A stretch of DNA of 64,000 nt from Monarcha castaneiventris obscurior (taxonomy: Eukaryota; Chordata; Aves; Passeriformes; Monarchidae), in assembly GCA_026261815.1 (NCBI GenBank), contig JAMPIT010000230.1, positions 42,740,501 through 42,804,500 of the forward strand. Direction: 5' to 3'. A program made the translations under genes and the position numbers. Shown here in pieces: positions 57,859 through 64,000 of the stretch (position 1 is its first letter; every line of letters starts with the position of its first letter). A model generated the notes under the pieces. The model did no database searches. It had not been told where the DNA came from and saw nothing but the letters and a program-made list of their open reading frames with translations.

Positions 57859-58007
57859 GCGCGGCGGAGACACCTTATTCCGGAGGTGGGAAACAAGGAT
57901 CCGACTTCCCGGCCTGGGAACGGAGTTGCTGCCCTGAGGGGTGTAGAGGCGGCGGGGGAGGGGATGCGACTGAGGGGATCAGCCGGAGTCCCGCTTTGAG
58001 AAGGGAA

Positions 58008-58036
58008 GCGGGGGGCGGGGGGGGGAGGGAGAGGGC
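58008..58036 (+). other. Potential G-quadruplex, promoter upstream
   Basis: Long G-runs (GGGGGG, GGGGGGGGG, GGG, GGG) separated by single or few bases. It fits the G-quadruplex pattern and lies about 400 nt upstream of the predicted start site. The function is an inference only. Confidence 0.6.
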
Positions 58037-58109
58037 AAAAGGCGATTGTGACTCTCTCCCTCCTACTCCACTCTCCGTTTAATTTGGAGTTTCGTTGCCT
58101 GGGGATTTT

Positions 58110-58111
<2 letters not shown>

Positions 58112-58140
<29 letters not shown>
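58112..58140. repeat. Poly(T) tract, 29 T
   Basis: An uninterrupted 29-T run at the upstream part of the CpG island. Long dA:dT tracts tend to exclude nucleosomes and can help keep a promoter open. The length probably varies between individuals, and the count may suffer from sequencing error. Confidence 0.9.
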
Positions 58141-58143
<3 letters not shown>

Positions 58144-58360
58144 GCACGGCACCAACTGTAGCGAAACTCCGTCCTCCCGAACGCCCGAGTCTCCCAGTCC
58201 GGGAGGCGCTGGGGCTGCTGTGGAAAGCCGGCCCTGGCGCTGGGATGGGGCTGCCGCCGAGCCCGGCCCGCGGCTCATCCCGCAGCTCCGGGGAGCCCGG
58301 GAAGGTGGCGGCGGGCCCCGCTCACGTCGGCGGAAACGCGCTCCCGCTCTGCCCTTGTAA

Positions 58361-59790
58361 ATATTTGTCAGGAAGCAGTTGCCAAAGAAAGTATCTCGTT
58401 ATGCAATTTTTTTTTTTTTTTTTTTTAATGGGAGAAGCGAACTTCCCCCCCCCCCCCCAACACCTCCTCCTCCCCGCCCGCCCCTCGCTTCTTTAGCGAG
58501 TCGTAAAAAACAGGAAAATACGAATTGCACAAGGTTTTTTCGCGGCGTGTGAAGGCACGTCCGTGGCGGCCTCTTCTCGGCGTGCTGGGGCTTGCACAGC
58601 AGAATGTTTTACAGACTTTTTGCGTGCACCGTCTTGCACTGGCGAAGTCTGTGTTTAACATTCCAGGATGGAAAAATACATTCACACTTCCCCCCACGTG
58701 AAACAAGGACCGTATATACCAACGTGGCTGTGGCAAACATCCGTTGCTAGCGAAAGATGGATATTATTTTGTTCCCCCCGCAGCAGAAATTGGCTTTGGC
58801 ACGAGCCGATGTGGGGGGTTTAATACTTGTTTTGCTTCGTGCAGCCCCTTGTGCCCCACCAGCCTCCAGTTTCTGCAGTTCTTGCAGCGGGGAGATGCGC
58901 GGTTCACAGAGGGGCTACCTTTACGCCTGGTTTTCTCCTCTGGTAAGCCTGTCTTAAACAGGCTCTAAGTTTCTACTTAGGAAGTTGCATTTAAAAATTT
59001 GTTTTTTCCCCTGCTGGTTTATTTAGTCACAGGTAGTGTTAGACTAAAGGAACTTCTTTCACAGTGCTGCTTGATTTTCACGGAAACTGCTTTCTTTTGA
59101 ATTTGGAGCTTTTTAAAACAGGGGATTTCTCTTGGGCCGGGGGGAAGGGAGAGTAATGTAAGGCTTCCTGCATACAAGAGACGTGTGGAACTGGAATGGG
59201 TGACAGGGGGCCACAATCCAGTGGGGCAAGTGCAGGGGAGGGGTCCGAAGTGTGGTTTAGCTGTCACCACTCGAATGACATTGGAAAGGCAATGGTGTTA
59301 AAAAACAATTGTATTTTCCTCCCCGCTCCCCCTGCCACCTCAAGGCGTAGCAATCATCCACCCATCAGCCTCCCTCTGCAGTGGGCACCCTCTGGTGCCC
59401 ACTACTAAGAAAAAGAAATGCCACCTGGACAGCCCTGAAGTTGGAGAATCAAGAAATGAGGCTTTCCTTGTCATGCTGTTTTCTCTTAGGACAGTTGCCC
59501 ATTTTGAAAATACTGGTCAAAATAAGGGCAAGAATGAGGGCAGCTGTCGGCAAAAGTTGGCAAAGAAAATTTTCTCAGATCGGGCCAGTGGACTGTGAGT
59601 GTTCATCACCTTCCTGGGGAGTTATTTGGTGCAGCTATGAGCAGAAGGACCTTGTTCGTGACACCAGAAATTTGATTCCAATTTAAGATAAGAGCCAGAA
59701 AAAGTATTCCTGAAGATTGGCTTGAGCAATAAAAAAAGAGACAAGTGTGTGGGGGAAGAGTTAATTTCTTTGTCCACCTTCCTTTCTCAG
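58361..59790. other. Upstream flank of CTNNB1, no gene seen
   Basis: Transition from the CpG island to AT-rich DNA. It includes a 20-T run (58,407-58,426), a 14-C run (58,445-58,458) and a forkhead-like TGTAAATATTTG at about 58,356. Short open frames appear on both strands, none with coding features. Confidence 0.6.
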
Positions 59791-59794
59791 CTGC

Positions 59795-59935
59795 CTTCTT
59801 CTACAACCTTGAGAAAATCTGCTCTGCCTCCGTTTCACCCTCTGTAAAATGGCAATAGTAATACTAACAGACCCCTCCTTTTAGATCCCTGGATCAAAGG
59901 TACTATATAAGTTCAAAGTGCTGTTTCTATAGGGC
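59795..59935 (+). mobile_element. MIR-type SINE (amniote MIR / CORE-SINE)
   Basis: GCCTCCGTTTCACCCTCTGT followed by AAAATGGCAATAGTAATACT matches the diagnostic middle part of MIR elements (TTTC..CATCTGTAAAATGGGGATAATAATA). Further on, GGATCAAAGGTACTATATAA then GTTCAAAGTGCTG fits the 3' end of the amniote MIR variant (GATGAAAGGCGCTATATAA). The copy is about 140 bp, old and without its tRNA-derived head. MIRs are ancient, which means this upstream DNA is old single-copy sequence in the amniote lineage. Family assignment is from memory. Confidence 0.75.
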
Positions 59936-62900
59936 ATTATTGCCAAATTCACTATAAGCAATTCCATTGGGCACTTGATAACAACAGTAGAATCAGTCAA
60001 ACGCCCTTGATGCGTTGCATGGTCCCAGATACCTTTCAGAGCCTCTTTGTGTGCCATCCCACCCCCTGAGGTCTGCAGGGATGGGGCTTTTGGAGCCTGG
60101 ATTTTGCAGGAGCAGGAGGGGTACGGTCCATGTCTTTGCTTCTGGCCCCTGAACTGTGGACCGCTTTTCTTTTTGACCTGACGAGGACAACTGGAACTAG
60201 CCCTTTTAAAAACAGGTTTAAAACATACAACTTATATATATATATATATATATAAATTTCATAAGGCCTTTAGTATCTAATGCTTAACTCTTGTTGATTT
60301 TTGGATGCTTTACTTCTGCATGGGTTGTTGTAATTTTAATCTCTGTTTCACTGCAAAGTGGTTAGGATACTTTTGCATCTAGACACAATGCTTATAGAAA
60401 TTTGGTTCATATCAGCTTTGCAATTTTTTGCTATTAGGTAGCTAAACATTTTCTAAAATTGCACCTTAAAAAAACCTCAAACCCCTACTCCGGAAAAACA
60501 AGTACCTTAATAGGCGAATTGCAATTATGATTAACTTGTTGGTGTTCTTTCAATTGTAAAAATGTTTCTAAAATGCATTTTATATTTCTAATTTTTCTAA
60601 AATATAGTGTGTCAAGTTCCACTATCGAAACAAGGAGAGTAAATGTTATATGGGATATTACAGTGCGGGGCTTCATCAGTAAATTCACGAACAGTCCGGT
60701 TATTCTTCCTCTTCTACTTTTTTTTCTCCTTTCCTCCCCAAGAAGCACTGAGTGTGTCTATGCAGCTTCAGAAGTTTCCTCTGAGCTCTTTTATACTTTA
60801 ATAGGTTTGTTTTGGTAGCAGTTTACTAGAAGAATATGCTGCAGACATATTTTTTTTCGAAAGGTCAAGCAGTCTCCTAACATGTCCATTGTGTATCCTT
60901 GCAGTAAGAAATCCTCAGTGCAAAGGAGAGCTTCATGGTTGAATTTTAAAAGATAATGATTTAAATCTTTTTGTTAACCCTTTTTTTGGTTTTTTTTTTT
61001 TTTACATCCTTAGCATTGCTTTTGGAGAGTCAACTTTTAGAACGGTAAAAAGTAAGGAGTCCATTAATTAAAAATAAGAAACAGCTAAAGGTAAACTTAG
61101 ATGGTCACCTTTCCTTCTGAAATCCTGGCATTTAACTATGTTTGTAAGGAACATAGTAACAAATGAGTAGCCATGGTACTAATACGAGGACAAAGCAAAA
61201 TTACCAATTACAGAAATATCTAGGGCTCTGGGCCTGAATCTTTGATTTCCCATATGGATCTTAAAAATGTATGCATAATTGGCTTCTAACTGTGCATGCT
61301 CTAAGAACATATTCAAGAATCAACTACAGATATTTTTTCAGACACTGGCTAAATATATATTCACTTGTCAGCAAAAAAATACATCATTCTGATCCTCTTA
61401 ACCAGAAAGAAAAAAATAAAAGGAGTCTTCTTCCAGCTAAGTGAGGTTGTAGTATATTAAAAAAAGTCACACAGTCTCACTTTCATACAGGAGCGAAGAG
61501 GAAAAGAGAGGGGGATGCTTGCAGTATTTAAATACTTTTTGAGACACGGATCTAATCAATGTAACTTCTGCCTCATACTTGAGACTGCATTTTACTAATA
61601 CACATCAAGGTCTTTACTCTGTTAAAGTAAATAGCTATGTCATTCAGGCTCAGTTCCAGTGGAAAAAAATTGTTCTTTATGGACAAAGAAAAATAGAATT
61701 AGTCAAAATAAAAATAATGGTGAGATTTTACTTTTCTCGAAAATTATGCAGAAAAGTGTGTGTATCCAGGTCATTCTGAAGGAAAGAAGGATCCTACAGA
61801 TTAGTAATAAATTAGTACAGAAGATAATGATCAAAAAATCTTGTTAACTGGTTCAAATGACATAAATTGAAGTAGTCTATAAATGTTGCTGCAAGCATCA
61901 GAAATAGAATTGTCATTGGCCACCAATTTGATTATTAAAAAGAAGTTGTTCTTTCCCTCCGTGTTCCTGTTTTGGATAAATGCAATATACCTTAATACTT
62001 CCTTCTTGCATTCAGTACCCATGAATTCCTACAACAGTTTATTTATCAGGTATGTTTCAGAAGCTAAGAAAAAGTCTCCAGCTGATTTAACAGCTGAGGC
62101 ATTACTCATCAGAATATCTGATTACTGGCATATTAAGCAATGGAACAGACTAAACATGAAGCATTGCATCTCCCAATACGTATATTTTAATTACTCCTAG
62201 CCAAGCAAATACCAAGATGGCTTTATATTCAAAATTTAATGCATGATTGTGTAAGCAAAAATCCACAATACTGATCAAAACGTTGTCATCATCGCATCTA
62301 TGGCAGCACATAAGTTTTCCTTTAAAATTTCTGTGTGCCTGTCTCTTAATGGTTATGGGTCTCACACTCCTCATTTAAAACAATTGCAATGGTTGTGTTC
62401 AGGCACCATGGCAGAAAAGACGTCCAAAAACATAGGAAAAAACAATAACAGTTGCAGAGGTGTGACACCGACCTCCTTCGTCCCTAATCAAACCCTGTCC
62501 ACATGAAACCCCTGGTTTCCGAGAGTTGTAACCCTTTAATTTTCAATACTCTAAATATATAGCTGTTCCCATATAGGAAGCTGTCTTTAAGAAGGTAGTT
62601 GATCTATAATTTTGCCTTTTTCTTTCAATAGCTTTAGGCCAAATTTCCTTATTCAGAGTAATTGGCTCTAATATATAATCTTAAAACATAAGATAATAAA
62701 TCATTAAGACCCGATTTTTCTGTTCAGACCACTCTTTCTTAATTACCGTGCAGTCTGAAAATATGAGGCTATCAGAGTAGTAGTTTCATTTGAACAAGGC
62801 TGCGCATGGATTAGGGTTTCAGAATTTCCTTATGCCGCAGAAAAATTCCCTCTCCCTTTCCAGCTGAAAGCCCCGAGCAGCTGTAAACACCTCATGCTTC

Positions 62901-63029
62901 CTAGAGGCTTGGCTCCCCTAACGCAGCCCTGGTCATCTTACGAATCCACTGGCCAAATGAATTTCAATGACCGGTAATCAAAATTTTCCTTAAAGCCTGC
63001 AGCATGGAGGTTGTGGTGGTTGTAGCATT
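59936..63029. other. AT-rich upstream intergenic DNA
   Basis: About 3 kb without a recognised gene. It contains the (TA)11 tract and many A/T runs. Open frames up to about 105 codons (for example 61,883-62,200) are AT-driven. A possible serum-response-like CCCATATAGG lies at 62,568-62,577. Confidence 0.55.
60233..60254. repeat. (TA)11 microsatellite
   Basis: Eleven uninterrupted TA units. Low-complexity, probably polymorphic. Confidence 0.95.
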
Positions 63030-63960
63030 TCTGCATTTATGGCAAGGAAGCGCTGCATTTCTTAACGTGTCGGTTCTCGATTTCCCAGCCGCGTGAGATA
63101 TGGGTAACACCATACTCCAGGCATATTTACGGACACCGTTGGAGAAGGGGTAGGAGCGGTGGAGACAACAGCTAGAAACTCCAACGCCACAACGCGATTA
63201 CAGTATGTTTTCCTTTCCTTGTTCTTTCAATTCACAGTAAATTTCATTCCAGCTCTTAGAAATCATCATTCTTTCCCCCTTTTTATTTCAAAATGGTTGC
63301 ATATTTTTCATTCACGAAAAGGTTAAAGGCGTTTCCCCATCGCAGGAGGGATTATCTTACCAGAGGATTCTGGGACTGCAGATGTATACTGCGGCAAAAT
63401 CCTAAATTCATCGGCAAAAAAAAAATCATTTCCAGACCCCAGCTGCTAAAAATAATAGAATTATAGTAAATCATTGATAAGATTAAAACATAAAGCCATT
63501 TTTACGTTCCAAAGTGCTCTAAAACACGAGTCTTTTCTCTTAATTCATTTCTTAAATAATGCAAATTTTAAAGTAGCTTTTCTATCCCAAGCACGCAGCG
63601 CCATGAAATCGATAATTTTTGATCTTTTGGTTAGTAGGCAACATGGTGAGCTATTGCAGTGACTGCAGGCAGCAGACATGTTCTTGTCAGCTAAAAATTT
63701 TCATATTGTTTTTGAGTCCATGGAGATTTGCGGATGGGATACAGCCAGTTATAGCTTCAGCTTGCACTTTGCTGGGGGGACATAAACCAGCACCGTTTTA
63801 GATGCGTGTATAGATATAGATATATGTTTTAAAAACAAGAAGCATTACTGGATTTTAAACAAAAAATTATGTAAAAAGAATGGCTGGTGTGATTATAATC
63901 GCATCATGCAGGGTCCACGGTTTCCATTTAGTGAAATTTCGCAGAGGGCAACTTCTTAAG
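63030..63960. promoter_or_regulatory. CpG-retaining non-coding block, candidate distal element
   Basis: I count about 28 CpG sites in 900 bp although the DNA remains AT-rich. The block also has motif-like strings such as GGGATTATC, ATCGATAA and repeated GCGG. There is no long open frame. Retained CpGs outside a true island can mark a constrained enhancer kept unmethylated. Assignment to CTNNB1 is only by proximity. Confidence 0.3.
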
Positions 63961-64000
63961 AACATCCCTGCTGTGCAGAGTGAAAAGCATGAACAAACCA

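Larger units (their letters stand above)
57020..58360. promoter_or_regulatory. CTNNB1: CTNNB1 promoter CpG island
   Basis: More than 1.3 kb of very G+C-rich DNA with dense CpG, many GC-box-like GGGCGGG or CCCGCC motifs and several G-runs. It covers exon 1 and the region upstream of it on the - strand. This is the usual setting of the broadly expressed CTNNB1 promoter. Long open frames here on both strands are an effect of base composition. Confidence 0.9.

Noticed and set aside
57318..58082. Several 100-140-codon frames in the CpG island on both strands
   Set aside because: They are Pro/Ala/Gly/Arg-rich, overlap on both strands and arise from the G+C composition; no splice or domain support.
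61883..62200. 105-codon + strand frame upstream of CTNNB1
   Set aside because: AT-driven composition (rich in I, L, F, N, S, K), no domain, no splice or promoter context.

Overview
This is vertebrate nuclear DNA, almost certainly from a bird and probably a neoavian one. Two small remnants of CR1 LINEs (13.4-13.9 kb and 7.3-7.5 kb), a fragment resembling the LTRs of bird endogenous retroviruses (22.6-22.8 kb) and an old amniote MIR-type SINE (59.8-59.9 kb) point that way. The genes are spliced, introns make up most of the sequence, and there is a CpG-island promoter. There are no prokaryotic operons, CRISPR arrays or RNA genes that I can see.

Two genes lie tail to tail. The left half, on the + strand, is the 3' end of a gene read as ULK4. 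Only its last two coding exons (30,777-30,865 and 33,787-33,871), its stop codon and its poly(A) signal (34,154-34,159) are recognised. Everything from 1 to 30,776 is treated as ULK4 intron. A gap of about 1.4 kb follows.

The right half, on the - strand, is the complete gene for beta-catenin (CTNNB1). Fourteen coding exons run from the ATG at 44,033 to the TAA at 36,658. They sum to 2,346 nt, that is 781 codons plus stop, and every junction has GT/AG ends. The exon lengths match those I recall for human CTNNB1. Exon 1 is non-coding and lies in a CpG island near 57.3-57.6 kb, with a TATA element and a YY1-like start-site motif. Intron 1 is about 13 kb. The 3' UTR (about 35,578-36,657) holds an optional 290-nt intron and long blocks like the mammalian UTR.

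Upstream of CTNNB1 (58.4-64 kb) is AT-rich non-coding DNA containing the MIR copy, a (TA)n tract and a distal block that keeps many CpGs.

No novel multi-gene system is visible. The most interesting unexplained object is a protein-like but broken reading frame in CTNNB1 intron 1 (55,792-56,335), which begins with a strong membrane-anchor segment. Other leads are CpG-retaining or homeobox-motif-rich non-coding patches, which are candidate enhancers, and the retained 3'-UTR intron. Gene names and comparisons with human exon lengths or UTR sequence rest on memory, not on an alignment.
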